Shown here one piece after another: positions 8,041 through 16,226 of a DNA stretch of 64,000 bases; the first letter of the stretch is position 1; the number at the start of each line of letters is the position of its first letter. Both the position numbers and the translations under genes were made by a program. Under the pieces are notes generated by a model, which saw only the letters and a list, made by a program, of their open reading frames with translations, was not told where the DNA came from and did not search any database. This DNA is from Pseudomonas sp. LP_7_YM (GTDB lineage: Bacteria; Pseudomonadota; Gammaproteobacteria; Pseudomonadales; Pseudomonadaceae). The stretch lies in assembly GCF_004364435.1 (NCBI RefSeq), contig NZ_SOCT01000003.1, positions 1 through 64,000 on the forward strand, written 5' to 3'.

Positions 8041-9716
8041 TGGGGAGGCGCAAGGTCTTCTTAAAGACCGACCTCAGTATCCCGCAAGTCGAGCATAGTC
8101 ACGACGCGAACGGGTCTGTCATTGTTCTCCCCGAAGTGATTCCACCTGTCCACACAAGGGTCGACTTCGGAAGGAATGCCACTCGCTCGCGCGGCATCGA
8201 CTTCGCTTTCTGGTATGGCGTGGGTATCGATTCGATTACCTATGCCTGTCAGCGACAGACTGAACGCTTTCTGGCCCAGCAGGACACTGGGGTCGAAGCG
8301 AGTACCGTAGCAAGCTTCTGTAAAGGCGGTTTACGCCACTTCCTTAACTTCATGATTTTGCGTGCAACCGCGCTCAGCCGTGAGTTGACCCTAAACGACA
8401 TTGACCGTGCATTGATTGACGATTTTCTTGGTCACCTTGCTGGATTGGGCATTACCACGCTTAGCCAGAGTACTCACTACACCGGTATGAAGTGCGTCCT
8501 TCATGCGTTGGGCCGCAGAGGGATAATTTCGTTGGTCACCACAGGGGACGATGCGACGTTTCCGCGCAACCCGTTCCCAAACAGTGGCAAAAGTAAGGGT
8601 GAAACGCCACTACCGAAACGCCAGCGACAAGCGTTCACCTCAGCATTAAAACAGGCGACCCTGCCAATCTGGAATGAAGACGTCTTTGTGACAGGTGAGC
8701 TACTGGCTTATGCCTTGTTGACCGTTGCGCTGCACACTGGGCGTAACTCCACGCCGCTGCTGGAGATGGGGCACGATTGCCTGCGCGCTCACCCCAAAGA
8801 CAACAGTGTCTTTTTAGTCCTCTGGAAACGTCGCGGACACAGCAGCAGTAAGGTGGCTCTGCGCTCAGAGAGCGCCACTGCGCGTCTTCTGGAGTCTACC
8901 CCAACCATCAAGACCAACATTGAGCGCCTGATCCGCCGTGTCTTTGCTCACAGCGAACCGCTGCGCGCGGAGGCGCCAGATAACGTCAAGGATTGTGTTT
9001 GGCTGTATCGCGTGCACCGGGGGCCGGGCCTTGGCAGGGTCATTGCGCTGACTGATGTCGCGTTGAAAACAGCGTCCAGAAAATTGGTGACCGATTATGG
9101 ACTCGTCGATACGGATGGTAAGCCGCTTCGCATCAACATCTCTCGACTACGTAAAACGTTTGCCAACCGAATATTCGAATTGCTCGCGGGTGACCTGATG
9201 ACCACGGCCATCGCGCTTGGTAACACTCCACAGGTGGCCGGACGAAATTACTTGGCACCTAGCGCAGACGCGAGGCGCAACTGGCAGTTTATGGGCGAGA
9301 TAATGGTTCAGGAATTACTCAGCCGGACTATTGGCGCTACTTACAAAACTACCCCAATGGGGCGCTGCGGTGATCCAGTGAACGGCCAATATGCGCCAAA
9401 ACGTGAGGGGGAAGCGTGCTTTTCATTCCTCAACTGCTTGCGATGCAAGCATTACGCGGTCACAGGAGACGATTTACACCGGCTATTTAGTTTTTACTTT
9501 CGTGTGTTTGCGGAGCGTCCTCGCATGAACAAACGGCGTTGGGCGCAGGAGTACGCGCATATTCCTCGATTGATTGACGACTATATCGTGGCTGAAGGGC
9601 TGCGGCGTGGAACCTTCAAATCGGCCGCCGTTGAAGCTGCTCGCGAGCAGGCTCGCCGCGATCCGCACCCGTTTTGGTCGTCCGATGTAGTGGAAAGTCT
9701 GGAGATGTTTGCATGA
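8040..9716 (+). CDS. ginB: GInt tyrosine recombinase GinB
   Basis: A 558-residue recombinase, longer and more divergent than GinA. Catalytic-domain landmarks are ALHTGRNSTPLLEM for the first Arg, INISRLRKTFANR in place of the usual HxxR box, and AGRNYLAP with the candidate Tyr. The second conserved His region reads TAIALGNTPQVAGRNY, with Asn-Thr where His is usual. A cysteine-rich stretch (GRCGDPVNG, then CFSFLNCLRCKHY) near the C-terminus suggests a zinc-binding element and is typical of the large recombinases of such trios. It overlaps ginA by 1 nt and the next open frame by 4 nt (ATGA). Confidence 0.88.
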   Translation: MGRRKVFLKTDLSIPQVEHSHDANGSVIVLPEVIPPVHTRVDFGRNATRSRGIDFAFWYGVGIDSITYACQRQTERFLAQQDTGVEASTVASFCKGGLRHFLNFMILRATALSRELTLNDIDRALIDDFLGHLAGLGITTLSQSTHYTGMKCVLHALGRRGIISLVTTGDDATFPRNPFPNSGKSKGETPLPKRQRQAFTSALKQATLPIWNEDVFVTGELLAYALLTVALHTGRNSTPLLEMGHDCLRAHPKDNSVFLVLWKRRGHSSSKVALRSESATARLLESTPTIKTNIERLIRRVFAHSEPLRAEAPDNVKDCVWLYRVHRGPGLGRVIALTDVALKTASRKLVTDYGLVDTDGKPLRINISRLRKTFANRIFELLAGDLMTTAIALGNTPQVAGRNYLAPSADARRNWQFMGEIMVQELLSRTIGATYKTTPMGRCGDPVNGQYAPKREGEACFSFLNCLRCKHYAVTGDDLHRLFSFYFRVFAERPRMNKRRWAQEYAHIPRLIDDYIVAEGLRRGTFKSAAVEAAREQARRDPHPFWSSDVVESLEMFA

Positions 9717-9952
9717 GCAAAAGCAATGTGACCATGTTGCCCTGGGCAAGTATCGAACTACAGCCAGGGGATATACGTGAGTTGCCCGAGAGCGACCGTG
9801 AAGCACTCATTGTCAGCGCCATTCATGTTGATGGCCGCTGGGTCATTCTCAGTCGCTATCGCGATGACATTTGGCAGCTCGAAGGGTTGACGAGCAATGT
9901 ACCGGACAACATGAGGAACTTGGACTTCGATCGTGTTCCCCTGCGTTTGTAG
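9713..9952 (+). CDS. 79-codon frame between ginB and ginC, possibly the detached N-terminus of GinC
   Basis: Starts at ATG 9713, overlapping the ginB stop as ATGA, and ends at TAG 9950-9952. The product has a compact pattern (MLPWASIELQPGDIRELPES, VDGRWVILSRYRDDIWQLEG). Its end (LDFDRVPLRL) leads straight into the ginC frame, which continues VAVMKSLLYRYLRRG in a frame one base back. It is therefore either a separate small protein with a coupled start, or the N-terminal domain of ginC cut off by a one-base frameshift just before 9952. The coupled start and the lack of a good ribosome binding site for ginC favour the second reading; I cannot decide without homologues. Confidence 0.6.
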   Translation: MSKSNVTMLPWASIELQPGDIRELPESDREALIVSAIHVDGRWVILSRYRDDIWQLEGLTSNVPDNMRNLDFDRVPLRL

Positions 9953-9957
9953 CGGTG

Positions 9958-11601
9958 ATGAAGTCCCTCTTGTACCGCTACCTACGACGCGGTCGCGCAG
10001 GGCAGAAGCGTCCCGTGGCAAGTACTTTGCGCAATGTTTTTGAAAATGTATTGCCCTTCCTGCGGTATCTAAGCGCGCTTAAGCTCGATCACTTCGACGC
10101 TGTAACGCCCATGATTTGTGCAAATTACGTCGCCGAATGTCGGGAGATCCGACAGACGCGTCGCAATCGGGGGCAGGCGCTGTCTCCGGCGGCCCTTGAG
10201 CGTCGTTTTATGTCAGTCGAGGCGCTTCATGAGCTCAGTCAGTACACCAACGACCCAATCCCAAGACATCCCTGGCCTGATACATCGGCGAGAGCCTTGG
10301 CCGGTAGAGCCTCCCTCAACAGTGAGGCCGGCAAAACGCCGTTGATACCAGACGAAGTGTTTTGTACGTTGTTCGAGAAGGCCTATGAACAGGTTCAGCA
10401 CGGTGAGCGTCTGCTCGATCTGCGCGACACCCTCGATAGCGTCGCTGTAGCACGCAAGGGACAGGTGACCAGATCAGTTCAGGAGCATAAGGTTCGCCAG
10501 CTGACGGCTCTTGGGTGGGAAGGCGGGCTTGAGGCATTCAATCAAGCGATCAAGGATTTGAGAACCGCTTCCTATATCGTTCTGGCCAGCACCTCCGGTT
10601 GCCGTAATCATGAGTTGGCCAACGTAAAATCTGGCGCGCACCACCGTACGGAAGACGATGAAGGCACGGTCTTTCACTGGCTGCGCTCCACGTCGGAAAA
10701 AACCGATACCGGCGTGCACGACTGGATGATTCCAGAAATTGCTGTGCACGTGTTGCGTTTAATGGAACGCTGGGCCAAGCCGTACCAGGCGATGATCGAC
10801 GCTGAGATCTCCGAGCGAAGAATGCTCAATTCGAGTGATCCGCAAATCGCCACGGCGCAGAAGCATCGGCATGCTCTCTTTCTCGGGGTGGCGGCCACCA
10901 AACGTAATCAAGTTCGTACCCTCTCGGGTTCGGCATGGAACATGTGCCTCAAAGCGTACGCGAAGAGCTGTGGTCTGAACTGGATCTTAGCCAGCCATCA
11001 ATTTCGTCGTAAATTCGCCAACTATGCCGCACACAGTCAATTCGGCGACCTGCGTTACCTGCGTGAGCATTTCGCACACTGGTCCATGGACATGACCTTG
11101 GGCTACGCCATGGATCAAGATTGGGGGCAGCATCTCGATATCGAACTATACGAAGACATCCAGTCAGAACTCGAAGACATCAAGTCCGAGGTCGTCGGCA
11201 CCTGGCTGGGGGACACACCGCTGACTGGCGGCTACGGTCGATCAATCAAGCATTGGCAGCGCGATTCGGCGAACCTCGCGATCTTCAAGAGCCACGCCTC
11301 AATGGTGACATCGATTGCTGAGAGCACCGCGATTCGAAGTAATGGTCACGCCTGGTGTACCGCCGATGATGATCGTTGCGTAGGTAACACCATGGAGCGA
11401 ACGCGCTGCGGCGACTGCAACAACGCCGTGATTGGAGGTGCACACGTTGGTATCTACCAGCGCCTTTACGACAACCTGAAGAGGTTGTTGGATTGCCACG
11501 ACATTGGTGACGGTGGCCGCCAGCGCGTATTGCGTGATTTGGATCGCTGTCGTGACGTGCTCATGCAACTTGGATACGACCCGGAGGAGAACGTAGCATG
11601 A
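9958..11601 (+). CDS. ginC: GInt tyrosine recombinase GinC
   Basis: At least 547 residues from ATG 9958; the frame is open back to 9871. Catalytic landmarks are LASTSGCRNHELANVKSG (Arg), SHQFRRKFANYAAHS (His-x-x-Arg), REHFAHWSMDMTLGYAM (His and nucleophile Tyr). A Cys-rich C-terminal block (CTADDDRCVGN, TRCGDCNNAV) resembles the one in GinB. Start choice is uncertain because the preceding 79-codon frame may belong to this gene. The last 4 nt overlap ginD (ATGA). Together with GinA and GinB it should carry out site-specific integration and excision. Confidence 0.88.
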   Translation: MKSLLYRYLRRGRAGQKRPVASTLRNVFENVLPFLRYLSALKLDHFDAVTPMICANYVAECREIRQTRRNRGQALSPAALERRFMSVEALHELSQYTNDPIPRHPWPDTSARALAGRASLNSEAGKTPLIPDEVFCTLFEKAYEQVQHGERLLDLRDTLDSVAVARKGQVTRSVQEHKVRQLTALGWEGGLEAFNQAIKDLRTASYIVLASTSGCRNHELANVKSGAHHRTEDDEGTVFHWLRSTSEKTDTGVHDWMIPEIAVHVLRLMERWAKPYQAMIDAEISERRMLNSSDPQIATAQKHRHALFLGVAATKRNQVRTLSGSAWNMCLKAYAKSCGLNWILASHQFRRKFANYAAHSQFGDLRYLREHFAHWSMDMTLGYAMDQDWGQHLDIELYEDIQSELEDIKSEVVGTWLGDTPLTGGYGRSIKHWQRDSANLAIFKSHASMVTSIAESTAIRSNGHAWCTADDDRCVGNTMERTRCGDCNNAVIGGAHVGIYQRLYDNLKRLLDCHDIGDGGRQRVLRDLDRCRDVLMQLGYDPEENVA

Positions 11602-11993
11602 CCATTAAACGCAAGCCCTCGGACGCCCGAGAGCGGGATTTGCAACTCGCACTTGCACGTATCCTGCGCGGTCGGGCGCATAGCGGCGAATCCAAGGTCA
11701 CTATCGCCGCGGTGGCGCGGGAAGCCGGTGTTTCAACCGCTCTGATTCACAATCACTACCCCACCGTCGCCGAGGCGATCCGCGAAACTCAGGGGCGTTC
11801 GAGTCGTGCCCAGCGGGATGTGAAACACCAGGATCTCTTGGCTGAACGCGAGAAAAATCGAATGCTCCGGCAAGAGAATGAGGAGCTACGCGTAAAGGTT
11901 GCCAGTCTCGCTTCAATTAACGAGGTATTGATAGCCGAGGCTCGTGTGCTGAAAGCTAAGCAAAGCGGCGCCAAGGTAGTGGATCTGCCATAG
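11598..11993 (+). CDS. ginD: GInt accessory DNA-binding protein GinD
   Basis: A 131-residue protein. Residues ~35-60 (VTIAAVAREAGVSTALIHNH) form a TetR-like helix-turn-helix. The C-terminal half is a predicted coiled coil (LLAEREKNRMLRQENEELRV, then VASLASINEVLIAEARVL). A small helix-rich DNA-binding protein as the fourth gene is what distinguishes GInts from other three-recombinase elements, and it is reported to be needed for recombination. The start overlaps the ginC stop. It may act as a directionality factor or scaffold; that role is inference. Confidence 0.85.
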   Translation: MTIKRKPSDARERDLQLALARILRGRAHSGESKVTIAAVAREAGVSTALIHNHYPTVAEAIRETQGRSSRAQRDVKHQDLLAEREKNRMLRQENEELRVKVASLASINEVLIAEARVLKAKQSGAKVVDLP

Positions 11994-12338
11994 GCTAGGT
12001 ACTAGCTGCGAAAGCGCTTACTCCATCGCTGCTATGAAAACGCCTTGATACTCCAATCTAGGGGAGCTCCGATCAACTTGCCACGTCTGCGTGGCGAGGT
12101 GAAAAAACCACCACGATCAGCGCTAACTGTCGCGAAACGCCCCTATGTGCAACGTTGGTTGGGTTTGTGAGCCGACCTCTCCGTGTTACAGACGTAACTC
12201 ATCCATATCAAGAGAGTTTTTCGAACCATCCACAGGTTTGGCAAAGCAAACAGCATGGTCAGGGGCTCTACTGTGTCATTCGATCAATTTGCAAGCCCTA
12301 TTCAAAGTCCGTAGGGGGATACTAATGCTTTAGGAATT
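11994..12338. other. boundary between gin operon and cargo, no gene seen
   Basis: A 345-nt spacer. A small open frame (12145-12333, plus) has no recognisable family. The interval separates the gin operon from the convergent GST gene. I found no clear terminator. Confidence 0.4.
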
Positions 12339-13007
12339 TTACTTGAAAATATTTATATCAATATCCTCAGTTGCCAAGGCTCGTTGCACGGCAGGTCGTT
12401 CGATTATCGACTGAACGAGTTGAGTCCAATTGGGAAAGTGAGTGCCCATATCTATATCAATCCACTTTCCCCACATCCAGAAAACAAGAAGAACGGGGTG
12501 GACAATACTATAAGTACTTAGTAAGGGACGATCACTCTGCGCAGCGATGTGCTGCTCGATAAACGTGTAGTTATCCATAACGTTGCTGCGGCCTTTTTTA
12601 ACAATGGCAGGAAACAGACTTTCATCGTCGATAAACCGTTGTGGCCGCCAGACCTGTCCATAAGAAAGGCTGTGCACTGTCCCTGATAACCAGTTCAACC
12701 ACTCGAGGCATCGCCCTAATTCGCCTGGAGTGTCGGGGATAAAGCGTACAGGTGTCGATTGGTTAGCCAGATAAAGCAAGATGGCAGGTAACTCTGTCAA
12801 AACTCCGGCTACTTCACCGATGGGGCTATCAAGACAAAGCAGGGCTGGGACCCGGCCTTTCGGGTTAATGCTCAGGTATTCCGGAGTTTGGGTGCCGATG
12901 CCTTTCAGTGCTGAGCGAAATTCCAGTTTGAACGGTTGTCCCAGTTCTTCAAGAAGAATATGTGCTGCAAGTGAGCAAGCACCGGGTGAGTAATAAAGAA
13001 GGTACAT
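12339..13007 (-). CDS. glutathione S-transferase family protein
   Basis: A 222-residue GST-fold protein. The start LLYYSPGACSLAAHILLEEL carries the Cys of the bacterial beta-class motif PGACSLA, and NPKGRVPAL holds the cis-Pro of the thioredoxin-like domain. The C-terminal helical domain follows (CLEWLNWLSGTVHSL…). It is divergent from the biosynthetic operon that begins at 13335 and is the first cargo gene of the GInt. A role in detoxifying a reactive intermediate or in the pathway itself is possible but unproven. A conventional glutathione transferase reaction is the default assumption. Confidence 0.85.
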   Translation of the reverse strand: MYLLYYSPGACSLAAHILLEELGQPFKLEFRSALKGIGTQTPEYLSINPKGRVPALLCLDSPIGEVAGVLTELPAILLYLANQSTPVRFIPDTPGELGRCLEWLNWLSGTVHSLSYGQVWRPQRFIDDESLFPAIVKKGRSNVMDNYTFIEQHIAAQSDRPLLSTYSIVHPVLLVFWMWGKWIDIDMGTHFPNWTQLVQSIIERPAVQRALATEDIDINIFK

Positions 13008-13205
13008 GCGGGCCTCGTGGTTCAGCAGTTATTTTGAATGAACATGCCTATTGCGACCGAGTCTAGCACTTTTCATGTGGCGCGTGTAAGGCGTAAGCCA
13101 GAGCTGCCAACAGAGGTGTCGTACTTGAAAGGACCGAGCCTGGTTTGGCTGAAGCCCGAAAGTATTGCGTGCTTCATGCTGGTACACGAATCTACTTTTT
13201 GCCGC

Positions 13206-13226
13206 ACCTGTAGTTTTCTACAGTGT
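13206..13226. promoter_or_regulatory. lux-box-like palindrome upstream of the cargo operon
   Basis: CTGTAG-TTTT-CTACAG (13208-13223) is a perfect palindrome within ACCTGTAG…CTACAGTGT. Size and the CTGTAG/CTACAG arms resemble operators of LuxR-type quorum-sensing regulators in Pseudomonas. It lies about 110 nt upstream of the ferredoxin start, followed by AT-rich sequence suited to a promoter. A LuxR-type gene is present at the other end of the cargo. The intergenic region 13008-13334 shows no other gene. Confidence 0.5.
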
Positions 13227-13334
13227 ACAGAAAAAATAAATAACACTTAAATGGCTGCGCTCTCTGGCAATCAGGAAAACATGTGATTGTCGGAGGCAGC
13301 ATGATTCGAAACTTAACGACGAAGGAACGTCCAG

Positions 13335-13604
13335 ATGCCATACGTAGTTGGGAAAGAGTGTCTTTCATGCAAATCTACCATCTGCGTAGATGTCTGTCCC
13401 GTTGACGCATTTCGCGATGCCGACTACCAACTGGTTATTTGTCCGGATACCTGCATCGAATGTGGTGTATGTGAGCCTGAGTGTCCTGTCGACGCAATTA
13501 TCAATCCCGAAGAATACTCTGGTGAAAACCACGATGTGATAGCTCTGAATTCAGAGCTATCCAAAACTTCGCCCGTGATTTTTAAATCAGTCACTGCAAA
13601 GTAA
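13335..13604 (+). CDS. ferredoxin with two iron-sulfur cluster sites
   Basis: An 89-residue ferredoxin. It has two cysteine sets: CLSCKSTICVDVCPVDAF and CIECGVCEPECPVDAI. The second is a standard C-x2-C-x2-C-x3-CP motif. The first is spaced more like the cluster site of bacterial 7Fe/8Fe ferredoxins (FdxA-like), with an insertion before CVDVCP. It is the first gene of the cargo operon, 32 nt ahead of the diiron-oxygenase gene. The obvious guess is that it supplies electrons to the haem-oxygenase-like enzyme or the following Fe(II) oxygenase. The acidic C-terminal tail (NPEEYSGENHD) is usual for FdxA types. Confidence 0.92.
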   Translation: MPYVVGKECLSCKSTICVDVCPVDAFRDADYQLVICPDTCIECGVCEPECPVDAIINPEEYSGENHDVIALNSELSKTSPVIFKSVTAK

Positions 13605-13636
13605 CTACGGTAAATCAATTTATAAGGATGTTCGCA

Positions 13637-14677
13637 ATGAATGTGGAAGGGTTAGATCTGCTCGAATGGTTTGTTGCGATGGAGCGCAACCCCGATGAAT
13701 GGAACTCCGTGAATGAAAATTTCGCGATTCGGAAAAATATTAATCAATCTGCTCAAATGTTGGCGCATGAGGCCTATGTCAACAACAATCAAACAGCCCT
13801 AGCGGCGCTGCATGAGTGTCTGGCTATCATTTACCGGAATGAGTTCGAGTGTGCGCGCATTGAACAGGTAAATGCTGATCGACGGCCAATTGTCAGTGAC
13901 GTTCAATCGGTATTTGAAAGCGCAATGCTTCAGTTTGAAATGAAAGGCCTGTCTGATGAAGATGTCAGTGACTTTCCGGTAAACGGTAAAGAGTATGTAA
14001 AATGGTTGAAAAAACTGGTGTCAAAAACTCCCTCCAGTGTGCATCCTTTTTATACCCAGTTTTTAAGTGAGGATGCGTCCGCAGCGGATGTTAAGTATTA
14101 CTTGATTCAAGAAACCAATCTCGATCCGAAATTTGACGACATTCTGGCATTTATGCAGATTGGATTACCGGTTGGCCAAAAGCTTGAATTGGCCAAGAAT
14201 TATTTTGACGAAATGGGCAATGGAGTCGAGGCTGAAGTACATTCCAGAATGTTTGCGGAGACTTTGAAGGCCGCAGGCGTCGAAGATTCTGATTTGTCCA
14301 GCGCAATGCTGCTTCAATCGATCGTTTCCGGGAACGTCAGTTCTTGCCTCGCGCTGTCTCGCCGTCATTATTTTAAGGCGGTAGGGTATTTCGGTGTCAC
14401 TGAATACTTGGCGCCACGGCGCTTCAAACACGTGATCAAGGCATGGGAGAGAAATAATTTGCCTTCCCACGGTATTCAATATCACAAGCTTCATGTCTAT
14501 ATTGACACGGAACACGCCAATGGCTGGTTTAACAACGTCGTTGCTCCGTTGGTAGATCAAGATCCCCGTATCGGCCGTGAAATTGCGGTGGGTGCACTTA
14601 TTCGGATTAACTCTTCGGCACGTTATCTGGACGAATTGAGTGCCCATCTCGGAAACACCGCAAAGACATTGGCTTAA
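13637..14677 (+). CDS. haem-oxygenase-like diiron oxidase/oxygenase (HDO family)
   Basis: A 346-residue protein started at ATG 13637, since ATG 13628 is too close to the AAGGA ribosome binding site. The C-terminal two thirds carry a full set of candidate diiron ligands in the HDO pattern: Glu159 (YYLIQETN), Glu192-x9-His202 (DEMGNGVEAEVH) and His286-x3-Asp290-x2-His293 (HKLHVYIDTEH). This spacing matches the HDO domain of SznF. Known HDOs oxidise or fragment amino acids, form N-oxygenated products or alkenes, or cut C-C bonds; the substrate cannot be read from sequence. The N-terminal ~125 residues are helical and less conserved. It follows a ferredoxin gene and precedes another iron oxygenase. 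Confidence 0.85.
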   Translation: MNVEGLDLLEWFVAMERNPDEWNSVNENFAIRKNINQSAQMLAHEAYVNNNQTALAALHECLAIIYRNEFECARIEQVNADRRPIVSDVQSVFESAMLQFEMKGLSDEDVSDFPVNGKEYVKWLKKLVSKTPSSVHPFYTQFLSEDASAADVKYYLIQETNLDPKFDDILAFMQIGLPVGQKLELAKNYFDEMGNGVEAEVHSRMFAETLKAAGVEDSDLSSAMLLQSIVSGNVSSCLALSRRHYFKAVGYFGVTEYLAPRRFKHVIKAWERNNLPSHGIQYHKLHVYIDTEHANGWFNNVVAPLVDQDPRIGREIAVGALIRINSSARYLDELSAHLGNTAKTLA

Positions 14678-14691
14678 GGAGTGAGCAGTCT

Positions 14692-15381
14692 ATGCCTATC
14701 AATAATGATGGTTTCAGTATCATTGAACTCGGTGCAATACCAACTGATGTAGTCGATAGTTTTTCACGGTTGGCATTGGATCAATACATGGGTGGTGGTA
14801 ATCGCTACAGAAGGTTCTCCCAGTACAAGATGTCTTTCAACGAAACGGCCTGGGACTTTGAACTTCTAGCGCATCGCCCGTACATGACATTTTCTAAATA
14901 TAATCCTGTGGCTGGCGGAATAAAAAGGTTCTATGAGCCTATCGAGGTGGATTTCACGCCATTCATTGAGCGAGGGGCAATCGAGATTGCTCTGGATAAA
15001 GTACAGGACTGGCAGATCAATGTCCATCAATACCGGGTGATTGTTAATCCGCAGTTGAAGGGCGTTACCGTTCCAGAAGGGCGACATAGAGACGGACATT
15101 CATTTGTCATGATTGGCGTGGTGGCCCGAAAAGATATTAACGGCGCTGAGATGAGCCTGTATCGCAATGCAGACGATACGGAACCTTTCTACAACGACAT
15201 TCTTCTCGAAGGCCAGGCGGTGCTCCTTGATGATCAAAATATGTTCCATGACGTGACTGAGATTATTCCGGTCAATGAAGAGGGATATCGCGATATTTTC
15301 GTCGTCGCATTTTCGCCCTGGGCTGATCGCTGGCACGGCGATGAGTTTGAAAAGAAAGTCATTGAATCCGTACAGGCCTAA
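14692..15381 (+). CDS. 2-oxoglutarate/Fe(II) amino-acid hydroxylase, IDO-like
   Basis: A 229-residue protein of the 2OG-Fe dioxygenase family that includes bacterial L-isoleucine 4-hydroxylase (IDO). Iron ligands are visible as His-x-Asp in EGRHRDGHSFVMIG and the distal His in NMFHDVTEI; Arg in YRDIFVVAFSPW is placed to bind 2-oxoglutarate. Characterised relatives hydroxylate side chains of free aliphatic amino acids or oxidise sulfur. The gene is 14 nt after the HDO gene with a good ribosome binding site (AAGGAGTG). A free amino-acid substrate fits the rest of the cluster, which has no carrier protein. Confidence 0.85.
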   Translation: MPINNDGFSIIELGAIPTDVVDSFSRLALDQYMGGGNRYRRFSQYKMSFNETAWDFELLAHRPYMTFSKYNPVAGGIKRFYEPIEVDFTPFIERGAIEIALDKVQDWQINVHQYRVIVNPQLKGVTVPEGRHRDGHSFVMIGVVARKDINGAEMSLYRNADDTEPFYNDILLEGQAVLLDDQNMFHDVTEIIPVNEEGYRDIFVVAFSPWADRWHGDEFEKKVIESVQA

Positions 15382-15397
15382 TTTACTGGAGATAACG

Positions 15398-16201
15398 ATG
15401 CAACAGCCAAATGATTTTTCCCGAGATGTTTTGTTTAGTCGCATGATCGGGCTGGTGTCGCAGCAAGAACTCGATATTCTCGCTGGAAAACGAGTCGCGG
15501 TGCCTGGATGTGGGGGGACCGGGTACACCTATGCCGAATGTCTGGTACGTATGGGGGTTGGCGGTGTAAACATTGCTGATGCGGATACATTTGGTCCTGA
15601 GAACATGAACAGGCAGTTCGGTTGCTCAACGAACACTATCGGGAGGAAGAAGTCGGAAGTATTGTCTGAGCGATTGCTGTCCATTAACCCGCAGGTATCG
15701 GTGCAGGCCATCGATTATCTGGATGAGTTCAATGTCAGTGACTACCTCAGCGGTGTTGACGTTGTATGCGATACGCTGGATTTTTTTGTAATCAAGCCAC
15801 GGCTCCTGCTTTATAAGGAAGCCCGCCGCAGAAGTATCCCAGTCGTGCTGTGCTGCCCGGTCGCCTACGGGGTGACGGTGCATGTTTTTCTGCCGAATAG
15901 CCCGACCTTCGAAGAGTTCTTTGATATTTCAGATCAGGATACCGAACTCGAAAGCCTCAAGAAGTTTGGAGGAAAGCTGGCACCTTCAAAGTTATACAAG
16001 CAGTATATCGACTCGCCGAAGCTTGATTTTGAGAAGCAAAAGGTATCGTCGTTAAGTGCGACATGTTTGATGGCGACTTCGTTTGGCTCAATGATTGCTC
16101 ACATGTTGCTCTTGGGGCAGACCTCAAATGTCAAATCGATTCCGCATAGCTATGAGTTCGATCTCAGAGCGTTGATATTTACTGAAAACAAGAAAAACTG
16201 A
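15398..16201 (+). CDS. ThiF/E1-like adenylating enzyme without a sulfur-carrier partner
   Basis: A 267-residue protein started at ATG 15398 behind GGAGATAAC. The nucleotide-binding loop (GKRVAVPGCGGTGYTYAECL), acidic strand (GVNIADADTF), Asn-Arg block (ENMNRQFG), Lys (RKKSEVLSER) and Asp (CDTLDFF) of the E1/MoeB/ThiF/HesA adenylation domain are present. No C-x-x-C zinc pairs are seen. No ThiS-, MoaD- or ubiquitin-like partner and no short precursor peptide is encoded nearby. Such enzymes activate a carboxylate as acyl-adenylate; in biosynthetic clusters the target can be a small molecule or peptide. Here activation of a side-chain carboxylate for the ArgC-like reductase is a plausible guess. 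Confidence 0.82.
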   Translation: MQQPNDFSRDVLFSRMIGLVSQQELDILAGKRVAVPGCGGTGYTYAECLVRMGVGGVNIADADTFGPENMNRQFGCSTNTIGRKKSEVLSERLLSINPQVSVQAIDYLDEFNVSDYLSGVDVVCDTLDFFVIKPRLLLYKEARRRSIPVVLCCPVAYGVTVHVFLPNSPTFEEFFDISDQDTELESLKKFGGKLAPSKLYKQYIDSPKLDFEKQKVSSLSATCLMATSFGSMIAHMLLLGQTSNVKSIPHSYEFDLRALIFTENKKN

Positions 16202-16226
16202 TTCCAGGACGGAAAGGGGAACGTGA

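Noticed and set aside
6895..11993. Reading the recombinase trio as a RIT element or Tn554-like transposon
   Set aside because: RIT elements have three similar-sized recombinases and no GinD-like gene; Tn554 has two recombinases plus TnpC. Sizes, gene order, the fourth HTH/coiled-coil gene and the large cargo fit a GInt better.
12145..12333. 62-codon frame between ginD and the GST gene
   Set aside because: No recognisable motif, no clear start signal, and no match to the coding style of either neighbour.
15398..16201. MccB-like microcin C peptide adenylation
   Set aside because: No short precursor peptide gene, no exporter and a single-domain enzyme; yejABEF elsewhere in the window is an ordinary chromosomal peptide importer.
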